Positions 45,601 through 54,313 are shown, counted from the stretch's first letter. The stretch: 64,000 nucleotides of DNA from Aeoliella mucimassa (GCF_007748035.1 NZ_CP036278.1:3224001-3288000); one strand, 5' to 3'. Numbers and translations: made by a program. The notes: generated from the letters alone by a model not told the origin.

Positions 45601-46841
45601 TTTTCAATGGCCTCTTCGAGCTTCGGTAGAAATGCATCGGCTTTGAGCGTGTGGCCTGACTGCATCAGTAAATCGACCACTTGCGTGGCATCGAACGCCC
45701 GCGTCTCCTCGTCTTGGGAGAGTTCTTGTTGGAATGCGTGGAGCAACTCGTCCAGTTGATATCCGCTGGCGAGATAAACGCGAACGAGCCCCGCGAGCAT
45801 TCTCACTTGGGTTTCATCCAACTCAGCGGGAGCTAGCTTGACGATCGCCATGTAATCGTCGAGCGAGATCACATTGGTTTCTGGTTGAGCCCCTCGCTGG
45901 TTCTGCATTTGAAACAGTTGCTGCAACTGCTCACGAACTTCTGGTGAAGCGTCGACAGGAGGTTGTGAGGGAGTGGTTGCGAGCGACTTGACGATTTTTT
46001 CATAAACCGCCTTTGCTTCGTCTTCCTCAAGCGTTTCGAGAAACGCCTTGACCGAATCCCACCGACCGAGAGTCACATCCTGCTGCAACTGCTTGAGTTG
46101 CTCGGCAAAACTTGGCCCCTCAGGCTCGCTTGGCTCCTCCTCGCTTTCGGATTCTTCGCTGGTTTCGCCTGCTGACTCGCTATTGGCCTCTTCCGCGTTC
46201 CCTTCTGGGGGTGCAACGGCCGACTCCTCTTCGGAAGATTCCGCTGACGCCTGCTCTGCTGTATCTTCAGTTTCGGATGCCGGTGATTCGGTCGTTTCGT
46301 TCTCTACACTGTCTGATTCCGCAGTCGTTTGGTCGGTCTCCGTCGCCTCCGTTTCAGGGGACGTTTCTTCTTCGGATGAACCCTCCTTAGGGGTACTATC
46401 CTCTGCCGCACCTTCCTCAGCATTGCCTTCCGCGGTCGCTGCTTCCTCAGCCTTTTTCTTGTCGGCGGCTTCTTTCTCCGCGTCTTTGATTTGCTTCAGC
46501 TCAAAAGCCTTCCAAGTGGCCAAAATCGTAGAGGGTCGGCGGTCGAACCGAAGCTGCTGGATCTTTTGCAGACGCTCCTGCTTTTCCTGCTGTGCTTCGC
46601 TGTCTCCCTCCTCGCCGGTTTCGACGGCTTCGCCTTCAATGTCGTCGACAAACTCAACTTCATCGTCTCCCTCCCCGAACATTTCAACCACTTCGAACGA
46701 TAGACCGTTTTGCGACCGTTGGATCACTCGGACGGCGCCGGACGTCGGAGCCGGAATGGCTTGTGCCCACGCAGGCTGCGATGCAGTGGCAAGGAAACCC
46801 AATAACAGGGCTGCAAACGTACTAGCGAGGGTATTCTTCAT
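42687..46841 (-). CDS. large exported acidic protein, last gene of the MoxR/Bat-like operon
   Basis: A 1,384-residue protein. I choose the ATG at 46841, giving a clean signal peptide (MKNTLASTFAALLLGFLATA). Residues 60-260 are a Glu/Ser/Thr-rich low-complexity stretch (EEETSPETEATETD-type). The middle is alpha-helical and TPR-like. The C-terminal part contains two beta-domain segments (LTFQSEDV region and DFLDTSGYAV), a single helix near residues 1275-1300 (WWWYAGPIVVILGVIALIVA) and a short cytosolic tail. This resembles the role of BatD (anchored, with repeated domains) but is much larger. It is 102 bases from the Cys-tail gene. Its function is inferred from operon position. Confidence 0.75.
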   Translation of the reverse strand: MKNTLASTFAALLLGFLATASQPAWAQAIPAPTSGAVRVIQRSQNGLSFEVVEMFGEGDDEVEFVDDIEGEAVETGEEGDSEAQQEKQERLQKIQQLRFDRRPSTILATWKAFELKQIKDAEKEAADKKKAEEAATAEGNAEEGAAEDSTPKEGSSEEETSPETEATETDQTTAESDSVENETTESPASETEDTAEQASAESSEEESAVAPPEGNAEEANSESAGETSEESESEEEPSEPEGPSFAEQLKQLQQDVTLGRWDSVKAFLETLEEDEAKAVYEKIVKSLATTPSQPPVDASPEVREQLQQLFQMQNQRGAQPETNVISLDDYMAIVKLAPAELDETQVRMLAGLVRVYLASGYQLDELLHAFQQELSQDEETRAFDATQVVDLLMQSGHTLKADAFLPKLEEAIENQQFKSLIQLSRYFYALYRKDHRVEDLEKAWKSVQEILAAEEVEETEQQLALTQAVDLAPQVRENLGQEWLADAFREASYRGVEILSTIGNQSARALQANIHDPGKRLQLMKLQSTAVEALVETSPETAELWKDKLSVLASVWLREAEVSYQFDTSDSRRPALQRDMYGNIFYYDTMQVSRSRNSNDPEAIAVDEILKIQPSNTWLKYVDEGLRPKIDKQVAQLLLKVNEEDEAFPYIERLAQTHPEVADSLVSDFLRIWTDNHDPNVDRNRTNSYVYMYGFEQRAESIPLTRSKQERNLKELAELVERLNALPLDNVDESLLAKAFTTCHSSAEVYKLEAIAKVFGPIDNLKPETLAALAEQMRTNLVGMWRVPAVQKDAKTNRKQRDIALEVQRGYEVALAVVQGGLAKHPDDWSLVLAQASLRHDANDFRREIAPDSQFVDRLENAFDDFQLAADLYSKTVGDIREDQETTQPFEIWYYASLGACDPGRLSQDKPKDPSQLPLIRQAILSLPGDAADRHMAKFANSLFTRMSSIKPALKYRYLESGLTIVGDHERAEEAQKIFDYYADLVTEIKLETKIDGSDTIGKDKPFGVFVNLVHTREIERESGGFSRYLQNQNNGSRYYYNYGRPLENYRDKFEEQVVSAVGDSFEVLSVTFQSEDVNSRSLPEYGWRYTPYAYVLLKAKAPEVDKIPSFQVDLDFLDTSGYAVIPISSPPLPVDAATAPKDPRPADQIRITQTLDERQAKDGLLVLEVKAVAQGLVPDLDELLSIEPEGFEVTEVKDEGLSISQFDPDSPSNVILSERSWLVNMETKEDLPTPPTSFEFAEPKLEVTEAIYQRYDDADLLAVDSVIELESQYASTASTPWWWYAGPIVVILGVIALIVAFSSRQPIEVTQNEFAMPERITPFSVIGLLDRIESRNGIDAKQLQELRQSRQGIEQYYFEEEAGEKPDLVGIARTWSQQARPRG

Positions 46842-46943
46842 GACAGAGGTTCTCTTCAGCAACGCGAGCTTACATACAACCAGCTCACGCGGCCAAGCAA
46901 AACAAGCGGCCGCATGAGCTGGAAAAGTCTTGTTTCAATACGA

Positions 46944-47669
46944 CTACGATCCACTACCGTCCGCGGGAGGACCGGAACTGGCCCCACGAGCGTCCTTCGA
47001 TTTCTTCTTGCCATTGCTCGGCTTCTTGCCAGGTTTCTTGCATTTACAATTGCATTGACCGCTGCTGCAGCTCTTGCACTGCCCTGGCAGGTCGAGGGCT
47101 TCTAATTCCGTCAAATCCATGCGGGCGAGGCGAATACTGGCTTCGAGGTCTTCGGTGTACTGTTCGGCCGCTTTCTCGTCGCCGGATTCCTTCGCTTCTT
47201 CAGCCAGCAAGCGATAGGTTTGACGCGCCGACTCGATCTCGAGTTCCCAATGCTCACGGGGTTCCCCCTCTAGTCGCATGAGCCAGGTCAAATAGTATTC
47301 GGCCGAAGCCATTGCCGCCCGCGTTTCGGTAAGAATCTTGGCATCCGCGCTTTCGCTCTTCTCCAACTCGTCGAGCAAAGAGGTCAAATCGTCGTAGGCA
47401 GCGGGCAATTGCTGCGACAGCATGCGTGCCTTAGCGCGTTCCAGCCGAATACGCTGCTCGACCTCGGGCAGGTCGGTTTCCAGCGTCTCTAGGGCAGCGC
47501 TGCACGACGCATCGACGGCCGCCCAGCGCTCGTTGCTCGAGTCGAGCGATGCTTTACGCAGTTCGAGACCAGCCAGCTCGTTTTGAACCGCATCTTGGCC
47601 GGGGCCAAAATGGTAGAAGGCGAAGCCGACTGGCACGGCGATCCATGCTAGTAGTAATGCGAGGCGCAT
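46944..47669 (-). CDS. exported helical protein with a Cys/Lys-rich tail
   Basis: A 241-residue protein. A signal or anchor segment (MRLALLLAWIAVPVGFAFY) is followed by about 170 residues of TPR-like or coiled helices (RWAAVDASCSAALETLETDL and later repeats). The last 45 residues contain seven cysteines in a short run (CKSCSSGQCNCKCKK begins near residue 200) and a Lys/Gly/Ser tail, a likely metal-binding or cross-linking segment. The position between the second VWA gene and the giant protein parallels BatC. No enzymatic motif is seen. Confidence 0.72.
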   Translation of the reverse strand: MRLALLLAWIAVPVGFAFYHFGPGQDAVQNELAGLELRKASLDSSNERWAAVDASCSAALETLETDLPEVEQRIRLERAKARMLSQQLPAAYDDLTSLLDELEKSESADAKILTETRAAMASAEYYLTWLMRLEGEPREHWELEIESARQTYRLLAEEAKESGDEKAAEQYTEDLEASIRLARMDLTELEALDLPGQCKSCSSGQCNCKCKKPGKKPSNGKKKSKDARGASSGPPADGSGS

Positions 47670-47678
47670 AACAATCTC

Positions 47679-48779
47679 CTATGAGGGGGCAGAGGTAACC
47701 GATGGGCTGGCCTTCGATTGTAAGGCAGCCTTAGGCGCGTGTCGATTAAACTTCTGAGACGTTACCCGTTTTCTTTCCCTGGAAACGGTATTGGAGTAGC
47801 GAACGCCTGGTTGCCAGCCTGATCCAAAGTAATGCAGCAGCAGCGGAATCACACTAATCGCTACCGCACCGGTAGCTGAGGCAATCAGGGCAAACTCGCG
47901 AAGGGTCAGTTTTTCGAGCGTGCTCACGGCATCGGTAGCGGCAATCGAGCGAATAAGCGACGTGCTAAGGTGTTTTTGATTGCCATCGTGGTAAACGCCC
48001 CCCAACCGCACGGCAATTTGCCGTAACGTCGAGGCGTCTTGTCGACTTTGCCGGCCGTCGATGAATTTGCCCGCGACTGGATCTCCCACACCAACCACCA
48101 CGACGTGCTCGACCGACTTCGGCATTTCGGGCATGCCGGTGGCTGGCACCGTGTCGCCATCGCTCAACAGCAATAGCGTGGTGGAACGCGGCGGGAAATC
48201 GGCGACAATATCGGCTGCCTCGCCGAGGCCGGCAAACAGGTCGGTTTTGCCAATGTTAAAAGCCAGATGCAACGGCAAGTCGTCCAGGATGTTATCGACC
48301 ACCTGCCGATCTTTGGTATCGATCACCACCGGCTTGGCTCCGTTGTAGACCGCGACCACCGAGGTTCGATAGTTCGGCAGCTGCACCCGCTCGAAAAACG
48401 AGTTCATCAAGCGATGCACTTGCTGTTGGCGGCTAATATCGCCTTCTGGGCCCGCATCGACCAGCCGCATGCTCGGCGACACGTCGAGCACCAGCACCAG
48501 ATGTTTGAGTTCACTCTCGGCAATCTTCGTGCTGGTGTGCACCTTTGGTTCAATCAGCAGCAATGTCGTCAGCCCCCACACACAGGCGGCCACGGCGGCG
48601 GCCAACACAAACGGGGCGACACGGACCCACATTCGCGGGCGGGCTTCGGGACCGAACGCCAGGTGCGCAATGCGATGCATACGTCGCCAGTGCAACGCTT
48701 CGGCCAGCAGCGTGATGGCCAAGGCTATGAATGCGGCAAGTACGGCTACCATGGCGTATAACGTAATCCCAATGAACAA
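47679..48779 (-). CDS. VWA-domain membrane protein (BatB-like)
   Basis: A 366-residue membrane protein. It has N-terminal helices (about residues 8-30 and 55-78), a von Willebrand A domain with the metal site DVSPSMR (DXSXS, near residue 100) and later LLLLSDGDTVPATG, then a C-terminal helix near residue 295. BatB-type proteins partner BatA and are acted on by MoxR chaperones. The start overlaps the BatA-like gene by 34 bases; a later ATG at 48752 (MVAVLAAF) is possible. Confidence 0.88.
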   Translation of the reverse strand: MFIGITLYAMVAVLAAFIALAITLLAEALHWRRMHRIAHLAFGPEARPRMWVRVAPFVLAAAVAACVWGLTTLLLIEPKVHTSTKIAESELKHLVLVLDVSPSMRLVDAGPEGDISRQQQVHRLMNSFFERVQLPNYRTSVVAVYNGAKPVVIDTKDRQVVDNILDDLPLHLAFNIGKTDLFAGLGEAADIVADFPPRSTTLLLLSDGDTVPATGMPEMPKSVEHVVVVGVGDPVAGKFIDGRQSRQDASTLRQIAVRLGGVYHDGNQKHLSTSLIRSIAATDAVSTLEKLTLREFALIASATGAVAISVIPLLLHYFGSGWQPGVRYSNTVSRERKRVTSQKFNRHAPKAALQSKASPSVTSAPS

Positions 48780-49666
48780 ACGAGTCCCAAGCCAATGATG
48801 CTCAGGCCGGTCAAAGCGTAAGGTCGATAGTAGTCCACCGCGTCGGCGGCAGTGCGTTCCATTTCGGCCTGTTCCATATCGTCGATGCGCGTGAACACCG
48901 AGTTCAGCCCTTCGACATCGCCGGCAGAGAATGCTTCGCCGCCGGTGTACGAGGTGATGTTGATGATGGGATCGGGGATCTCCGACTCGGCAATATGAAT
49001 CGCGTACAGCACGATGTTGTTCTCTTTGAGCTGGTTGGCAATTTCCATATCGCTGCCATTGAGTAGATCGAAACTGTTGCCGTCGGACACCAATAGAATC
49101 ATGCGATCGCCATTGTCGGTTTCGATCAAACGCCGCTGGCAGGCGAGCAGTGCTTTGCCGATTTCGGTACCGCCAAACATCGGCGGCGCGACTTCAGGTC
49201 GCATGAACGGCGGGGCGTAGCGAATCGCCGACGAGTCGGTGGTGATTGGTACCCAGTGCATCACCTCGTTGCCGAAGAACGTAAGCCCGAAGGCATCACC
49301 CTCGCGGGCGACGAGAAAATCGTCGATCGCTTGCATCGAAGCGTCGTACCGATTGCCTTCGCCAAACGTGGCCATCATGCTGCCCGAGACGTCGACGCAG
49401 AACTCGATGTTGGTCAATTTGCGATGAACCTCTGGCTCGGTCAGCCGAGTCGGCCCTGCCAGAATCAGCACGACCACCGCCAGCAGCAGTGCCGGCAGCG
49501 ATGCAACCGAGTTGAGCAGCGTTCGCAGCCAGGGCCCGCTACCCGTCTGGCCATGATCGTAGGGCATCACCACCCCCGGCCGACGGCGACGCCATTGCCA
49601 TAGCAAAATGGCGATTGGCACCAACATCAGCAGCACAATAATTGGCCAGAACAGGCGGAAGCTCAT
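48746..49666 (-). CDS. VWA-domain membrane protein (BatA-like)
   Basis: A 306-residue VWA protein with an N-terminal helix pair (IIVLLMLVPIAILLWQW and LLLAVVVLILAG), a VWA domain with DVSGSMM (DXSGS metal site) and MILLVSDGNSF, and a C-terminal helix (ALTGLSIIGLGLVCSLGL). This is the BatA layout. It starts by ATGA overlap with the preceding gene's stop and overlaps the BatB-like gene downstream, so subunits are likely made in fixed ratio. Confidence 0.9.
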   Translation of the reverse strand: MSFRLFWPIIVLLMLVPIAILLWQWRRRRPGVVMPYDHGQTGSGPWLRTLLNSVASLPALLLAVVVLILAGPTRLTEPEVHRKLTNIEFCVDVSGSMMATFGEGNRYDASMQAIDDFLVAREGDAFGLTFFGNEVMHWVPITTDSSAIRYAPPFMRPEVAPPMFGGTEIGKALLACQRRLIETDNGDRMILLVSDGNSFDLLNGSDMEIANQLKENNIVLYAIHIAESEIPDPIINITSYTGGEAFSAGDVEGLNSVFTRIDDMEQAEMERTAADAVDYYRPYALTGLSIIGLGLVCSLGLRYTPW

Positions 49667-50514
49667 ACCTCGACCGCCTCCTTCGCCTCGGTGGTCAACG
49701 ACTCACTCGGCAGGTTGCGGTAGGGTGCGAGAAGCTCGGGGATGTCGACCGGCATATCGTCGTCCGGGCGGTGCAGCCAGGCTTCGAGCTGACGAAGCAG
49801 CTGGCCCCCTTCGGGATGCTCAAGCACCTTTCGCCGAGCTTCGGCGGCCGGAATATGATCGAGGCCGAGTCGCTTTCGCCAGAAGGCAAACAGCACCCGT
49901 TCGAGTTCCGCTAGCTCCGCCTGGGTCAGCTCACCAGCCACAGCGGCTTCGACCGTCGGACGAAGTCGATCTGCGAGAGTCCGTGGACGCTCTTCGCTTG
50001 AGGCCTCTAAAGCGGCCGATCGCTTCTTGCCGACCGTAAGTATCGCGTACCCGATTGCCAGCCAGGCGAGAAAACCGAGCAGCACCCAGGTCCAGTACCC
50101 TCCCACGCGGGGAAGTGGAGCCGACTCGAGCATGTTGGGTTCAATCTGCCCCGGCGGCAGGATGGCTGTGACCGTTACCATGGTCGCTGGCAACTCGACC
50201 GCTTGTTGTCCATCGGTCGGTTCCAGGTACTCCACCAGGTTGTACTCCCCTGGTTCGAGGGCGTAGTACTCAAACGTGTATCGATGCGACGTGCCATGCG
50301 GATGGCTTTGGACCAATCGCAAGATGAATGGATCGTCGCGAGTCTCCAGCGGTTTGACTTGCAGCAGTGGACCTGGCAGCACGAGATCTTCGATCGTCAC
50401 CGGAAAGCCGACCGAAGTGGCTTCCGGCGTATCGCTCGGCGACACGTCCGCGCTGGTTGCGGGAACCGCCAGCAGGGCGAATAAACAGACAGCTGGTAAT
50501 AGAGTCTTGATCAA
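49663..50514 (-). CDS. exported membrane hypothetical protein in the MoxR/Bat-like operon
   Basis: A 283-residue protein. The best start is a TTG at 50514, whose TTGA overlaps the DUF58 stop and directly opens a signal peptide (MIKTLLPAVCLFALLAVPA). A longer frame from 50652 would overlap the DUF58 gene by 140 bases. A beta-rich extracytoplasmic domain (SHRYTFEYYALEPGEY) leads to one helix (YWTWVLLGFLAWLAIGYAIL, near residue 140) and a helical cytoplasmic domain with Leu/Arg/Glu repeats. Family not recognised; it matches the unnamed protein often found between DUF58 and VWA genes. Confidence 0.78.
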   Translation of the reverse strand: MIKTLLPAVCLFALLAVPATSADVSPSDTPEATSVGFPVTIEDLVLPGPLLQVKPLETRDDPFILRLVQSHPHGTSHRYTFEYYALEPGEYNLVEYLEPTDGQQAVELPATMVTVTAILPPGQIEPNMLESAPLPRVGGYWTWVLLGFLAWLAIGYAILTVGKKRSAALEASSEERPRTLADRLRPTVEAAVAGELTQAELAELERVLFAFWRKRLGLDHIPAAEARRKVLEHPEGGQLLRQLEAWLHRPDDDMPVDIPELLAPYRNLPSESLTTEAKEAVEV

Positions 50515-51371
50515 CGCGCTCCCCTTCGTAGTAGATCGCGAGCGCGAAAAAAGTTCCGCAAGTTGTGGACAAACGGCTGGTCGGTCGGCAGTAGCAAATG
50601 ATCGATTCCGCGGCGTTTCAGCGCTTCGGCGGTTTCGTCGTGCTCGAGCCATTTCCTGCCGGAGCGAGTGGTAAACTGCTTGCCAGTTTCGGCCTCGCCG
50701 GCACGCACAAACCCCGCCCGCCGCACGCCCGACTCGGCTGGGTCCTGCAGTTGAATCACGGCCACGTCGTGTTGCTCGGCCAGTTGCCGGAGCGCTGGCA
50801 CCGCCCGCGGGTCGTGCAGATCGCTCAGCACAATGACCAACGACGTACTCGAAAGTCGAGGCGAGAGCTGGGCGACTCGCATGCCGAGCGAAGTCGATTC
50901 GTCGTAGCGATGGCTTCGCAATTCATGGAACCATTGTAGGATCTGCGTTTTCGACAGGCTCGGCTCCACCCGCAGCGTTCGCTCACCGACCGCTACCACG
51001 CCGACAGGGCTGGCACGGTCGAGGCAGGCGAACGCAATTCCTCCGGCAATATGGATGGCCATCCAGTACTTGCTAATGTGATGACTGCTGATCGTCATCG
51101 AAGCCGACGTATCAATCAGCAGATAACATGGGAGCCGCTTGGGAGCTTCGTATTCTTTAACGAACACCCGCCCCGCCCGGGCAGTCACGCGCCAGTCGAT
51201 ACTTTTGACCGAGTCGCCAAATTGGTATGGCCGCGACTGCACGTACTCCAGGCCCGACCCGAGGAACGGTGAGCGATCGTTGCCGTAGCTCAGGCTGGTC
51301 GCCAATCGCTTGATAGCGATCACGAACTGCCGCGAGTCGAGCGGTTCAATATTATGAAGTGTACCTTCCAA
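50511..51371 (-). CDS. DUF58 domain protein
   Basis: A 286-residue DUF58 protein. It has the family start (GNDRSPFLGSGLEYVQSRPYQFGDSVKSIDWRVTARAGRVFVKEYE) and a VWA-like fold with LLIDTSASMT and SLVIVLSDLHDP. DUF58 proteins sit between MoxR and BatA/BatB in this operon type and are thought to be part of a MoxR-handled complex. It starts 48 bases after the MoxR gene. Confidence 0.92.
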   Translation of the reverse strand: MEGTLHNIEPLDSRQFVIAIKRLATSLSYGNDRSPFLGSGLEYVQSRPYQFGDSVKSIDWRVTARAGRVFVKEYEAPKRLPCYLLIDTSASMTISSHHISKYWMAIHIAGGIAFACLDRASPVGVVAVGERTLRVEPSLSKTQILQWFHELRSHRYDESTSLGMRVAQLSPRLSSTSLVIVLSDLHDPRAVPALRQLAEQHDVAVIQLQDPAESGVRRAGFVRAGEAETGKQFTTRSGRKWLEHDETAEALKRRGIDHLLLPTDQPFVHNLRNFFRARDLLRRGAR

Positions 51372-51418
51372 CCATTCATCCTTTCGGTGAACTGATCTGC
51401 CAGTTCGCCTGCAACCAA

Positions 51419-52426
51419 TTACGCACCGACTTCTTGCAAGATTTCCTGCAGCGCGGACGCCGTGGTGCGTCCTTCGGCCAACGCTTCGTAGTTGGCGCGG
51501 ATGCGGTGCAGAATGACGTCTTCCGCCAGTTCGTAGAGGTCTTCGGGAGTCACGTAGTTGCGACCATGGATCAGCGCCCGAGCGCGGGCGGCTTTGGTCA
51601 TCGCGATACCAGCACGAGGGCTGCAGCCGAGTTCAAGATCGGGGTGCCGGCGGGTGCGATCGATGATTTCGATCACGTGTTCGAGGAAGGTGTCGCTCAC
51701 GTGCACTTCATGCACCGAATGCATCGCTTCGACCAGCATGTCTTCGCTGCCGACAGGCTCGTCGTTGATCGAGTCGAACTCGTTGCGAGCGACGGCTCCT
51801 TTGCCTTCGCGACGGATACCGAGCGACATGTTGCGTCGCAAGATTTCGCGTTCGTGCTCTGGCTCCGGATATCCGAGTCGATGCAGCAACATGAAACGAT
51901 CGAGCTGGGCTTCGGGCAGTTCGAACGTGCCCGACTGTTCGACCGGATTCTGGGTGGCGATCACCAAAAACGGCACCGGTAGCGGATAAGCCGTATCGCC
52001 GATCGTTACCTTGCGTTCCTGCATCGCTTCGAGCATGGCGCTCTGCACCTTGGGAGCTGCCCGATTGATTTCGTCGGCCAGCAGCAAGTTCGTGAAGATC
52101 GGACCTTTGTGGGTGCGGAAACTGCCCGACTGCTGATCGAGAATCTCGGAACCGAGAATATCGGAAGGGAGCAAGTCGATCGTAAACTGAATACGACTGA
52201 AGTCGAGATGAATCGCCTTGCTCAGGGTCGATGCGAGCAACGTCTTGGCGACGCCCGGCACGCCTTGCAAGAGAATATGTCCGCTGGTGAACAACGCGAT
52301 GAGCAATCGCTCGACCACCACGTCCTGGCCGACGACGACTTGCCCTACCCGCTCACGAACGCGAGCAATGAACTCAATCGTCCCGTCAACCGTTTGCGTC
52401 GGCGGATCACTCTCTACGATGGACAT
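51419..52426 (-). CDS. MoxR-family AAA+ ATPase
   Basis: A 335-residue MoxR ATPase. Start at ATG 52426 (MSIVESDPPT). It has Walker A GVPGVAKT, Walker B LLADEINRA, the AAA sensor-1 ATQNPVEQSGTF, and EAQLDRFM. The C-terminal lid carries GCSPRAGIAMTKAARARAL. MoxR proteins act as chaperones for VWA-domain partners, and two are encoded downstream. It heads the operon; about 270 bases upstream, before kptA's end, should hold the promoter. Confidence 0.95.
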   Translation of the reverse strand: MSIVESDPPTQTVDGTIEFIARVRERVGQVVVGQDVVVERLLIALFTSGHILLQGVPGVAKTLLASTLSKAIHLDFSRIQFTIDLLPSDILGSEILDQQSGSFRTHKGPIFTNLLLADEINRAAPKVQSAMLEAMQERKVTIGDTAYPLPVPFLVIATQNPVEQSGTFELPEAQLDRFMLLHRLGYPEPEHEREILRRNMSLGIRREGKGAVARNEFDSINDEPVGSEDMLVEAMHSVHEVHVSDTFLEHVIEIIDRTRRHPDLELGCSPRAGIAMTKAARARALIHGRNYVTPEDLYELAEDVILHRIRANYEALAEGRTTASALQEILQEVGA

Positions 52427-52698
52427 GGTGGGTGCCTCTCTCACTTCTTATTCAAGCCAACAAATTGGCTGGTTCGCAATGTTCCCTACGGTACCCCGAT
52501 GGCGTTCTGTACGGCATTTCACCGAGGCGAGTTCGATTCTAGACGATGCAGGTGCGGGTCACAACAATTCAGATGTCAATTATTTCGCACGGCGAAGCGG
52601 TGCTATTCCAACAGCCGCAAACTTGCTCGATACACTCAAATTCCCTTCGAATTCCTCGAATCCATGGTTTGTCACTAGTTTACCAGGGCAACCCACGA

Positions 52699-53259
52699 TC
52701 ATGGTTCGATCACCCCCAAGTACTTCGGCGGCACGTGCTCGGTGAGCCATACCTCGTTTCCGGTCTTATAGAATAGGTATCCATCGGCCGCCATTTGCCT
52801 GGCGTCGACCGCCACCAGCACCGGTTTGCCGTGACGCATGCCGACCTGCAGCATCGTCTCTTGGTTGGTCGAGAGATGCACATGGTGTCGACGACCTTTT
52901 CGCAATCCATCGGCCTGGATCGATTCGAGATTCCGCGTCGCGGTTCCGTGGTACAACACCTCCGGCGGGGTTTGGGGCTCGTAGCCGAGATCGACCTCGG
53001 TGGAGTGTCCCTGTCGGGCGCGAATCTGGCGGCCGTCGCTCGAAAACTCAAATCGCTGCTTGTCGTTCTCCTCAACGACCACTTCCAGCGTTTCGCGAGT
53101 GAGTCTTTTGCCATGCTCTTGGTAGGCGGCCAACAATCGGTCGACCTCTACCCAGCCACCATCGCCGAGTTCGATGCCGACCGAGTCGGGGCGATGCCGG
53201 AGCACGTAGCTCAGGCCCTTACTAATCTTCTTCAATTGTTCCTTATTCATCGCTTTCAT
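52699..53259 (-). CDS. kptA: RNA 2'-phosphotransferase KptA/Tpt1
   Basis: A 186-residue Tpt1/KptA enzyme: SKGLSYVLRHRPD, RARQGHSTEV, LYHGTATRN, and HVHLSTN are the NAD and 2'-phosphate binding motifs. It transfers a 2'-phosphate from RNA to NAD+, releasing nicotinamide. A bacterium without 2'-phosphate-forming tRNA splicing would use it in RNA repair or a related ADP-ribose reaction. It overlaps the NADAR gene by 17 bases, so the two are probably co-translated. Nicotinamide from its reaction could be recycled by the nicotinamidase encoded nearby. Confidence 0.95.
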   Translation of the reverse strand: MKAMNKEQLKKISKGLSYVLRHRPDSVGIELGDGGWVEVDRLLAAYQEHGKRLTRETLEVVVEENDKQRFEFSSDGRQIRARQGHSTEVDLGYEPQTPPEVLYHGTATRNLESIQADGLRKGRRHHVHLSTNQETMLQVGMRHGKPVLVAVDARQMAADGYLFYKTGNEVWLTEHVPPKYLGVIEP

Positions 53260-53704
53260 TTCCTACTGGTGCGTTTCGCAATTCGTCACGCACCTCCATT
53301 AATATTTTGCCGAGCCAGTTCTGGCCGGTCTTTTTCGCACCGCATCCCCAAAAGTAATCGCGGGGAGCGGCTTCGACGAGTGTCTCGTCGCCGGTGCCGA
53401 GCAGCAGTTCACGCAATTCGGGATGCGTGGTGAATTTCGCCCGCACCGCATCGCGCATGATGTCGAGCTTCACCGCTTCCCAATCCGACCGTAGCGGTAC
53501 CTTACGAGTACGCCCAAGCTGTTTGGCAACCATCGGATTGTCTGCTGTGCGGATGGTCTCGGCCTGCTCATGACCAGGGAACTTCATCGCCTGGAAATAA
53601 TGCTCGACCGTCGGGTAGTGTTTGCCATCGATCTCGAATGCATGATTCGAGAAGTTCGACAACTCACTGTACAACGTTCGCTTCGAATAAAATTCAATGG
53701 CCAC
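53243..53704 (-). CDS. NADAR (YbiA-like) family N-glycosidase
   Basis: A 153-residue NADAR domain protein. It has the family order FYSKRTLYSELSNFSNHAF, YPTVEHYFQAMKFP, and late DYFWGCGAKKTGQNWLGKIL. NADAR proteins cleave N-glycosidic bonds of ribose-phosphate compounds; some members remove ADP-ribose from guanine bases in DNA. The link with KptA and the NAD salvage genes points to ADP-ribose chemistry. A riboflavin-type role (as for YbiA) is the alternative. It is 12 bases from the nicotinamidase gene. Confidence 0.93.
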   Translation of the reverse strand: MAIEFYSKRTLYSELSNFSNHAFEIDGKHYPTVEHYFQAMKFPGHEQAETIRTADNPMVAKQLGRTRKVPLRSDWEAVKLDIMRDAVRAKFTTHPELRELLLGTGDETLVEAAPRDYFWGCGAKKTGQNWLGKILMEVRDELRNAPVGNESDE

Positions 53705-53716
53705 CTGTTACTCCTT

Positions 53717-54313
53717 TCATTGAATCACGACTCCGGCCGATTGCATTTCGGCAAACGCCGCCTGGCAATCTCCCGGCTGTAGTTCGACCCCTCGCACCCC
53801 CTCGGCAATTACGCTTGTCGCCAATCCGAGCTTCACCGCATCGAGCGCGGTGAACTTCACACAATAGTCGGTGGCCAATCCCACCAGATCGACCGCTGTT
53901 ACGCCATGCTTCGCCAGATAGTCGCCCAGCCCAGTCGCCTTACGATGACCGTTATCAAAAAACCCGCTGTAACTATCGATCGTGCGATCGGTTCCCTTAG
54001 TGACTATGTGATCGATCTTCCCGCGATCGAGCTGACCGGCCAGCTCCGCCCCCGCGGTACCTTGCACACAATGGTCTGGCCAGAGGACTTGATCGAGTCC
54101 ATCGACCACGATCACCTCGCCGACCTTATGGCCTGGATGCTGGCTGGCGAACGACTGATGATCGACCGGATGCCAATCCTGCGTCGCGACCACCAGGTCG
54201 TAGTCGTCCATCAGGCGATTCGCGACCGAGATCACCCGATCCCCCTCCGGAACCTGCAGCGCACCGCCCGGTAGAAAATCGTTCTGAATGTCAATCAGCA
54301 ATAGTGCTTTCAT
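53717..54313 (-). CDS. pncA: nicotinamidase (isochorismatase family)
   Basis: A 198-residue cysteine hydrolase. Start ATG 54313 (MKALLLIDIQNDF) is the family start; a longer frame from 54478 is rejected because it overlaps the NrtR gene. Catalytic Asp is in DIQNDF, metal-binding residues are in QDWHPVDHQSF, and the catalytic Cys is in ATDYCVKFTA. It converts nicotinamide to nicotinate, the first step of the deamidating NAD salvage path completed by the nicotinate phosphoribosyltransferase at 55204. Confidence 0.94.
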   Translation of the reverse strand: MKALLLIDIQNDFLPGGALQVPEGDRVISVANRLMDDYDLVVATQDWHPVDHQSFASQHPGHKVGEVIVVDGLDQVLWPDHCVQGTAGAELAGQLDRGKIDHIVTKGTDRTIDSYSGFFDNGHRKATGLGDYLAKHGVTAVDLVGLATDYCVKFTALDAVKLGLATSVIAEGVRGVELQPGDCQAAFAEMQSAGVVIQ

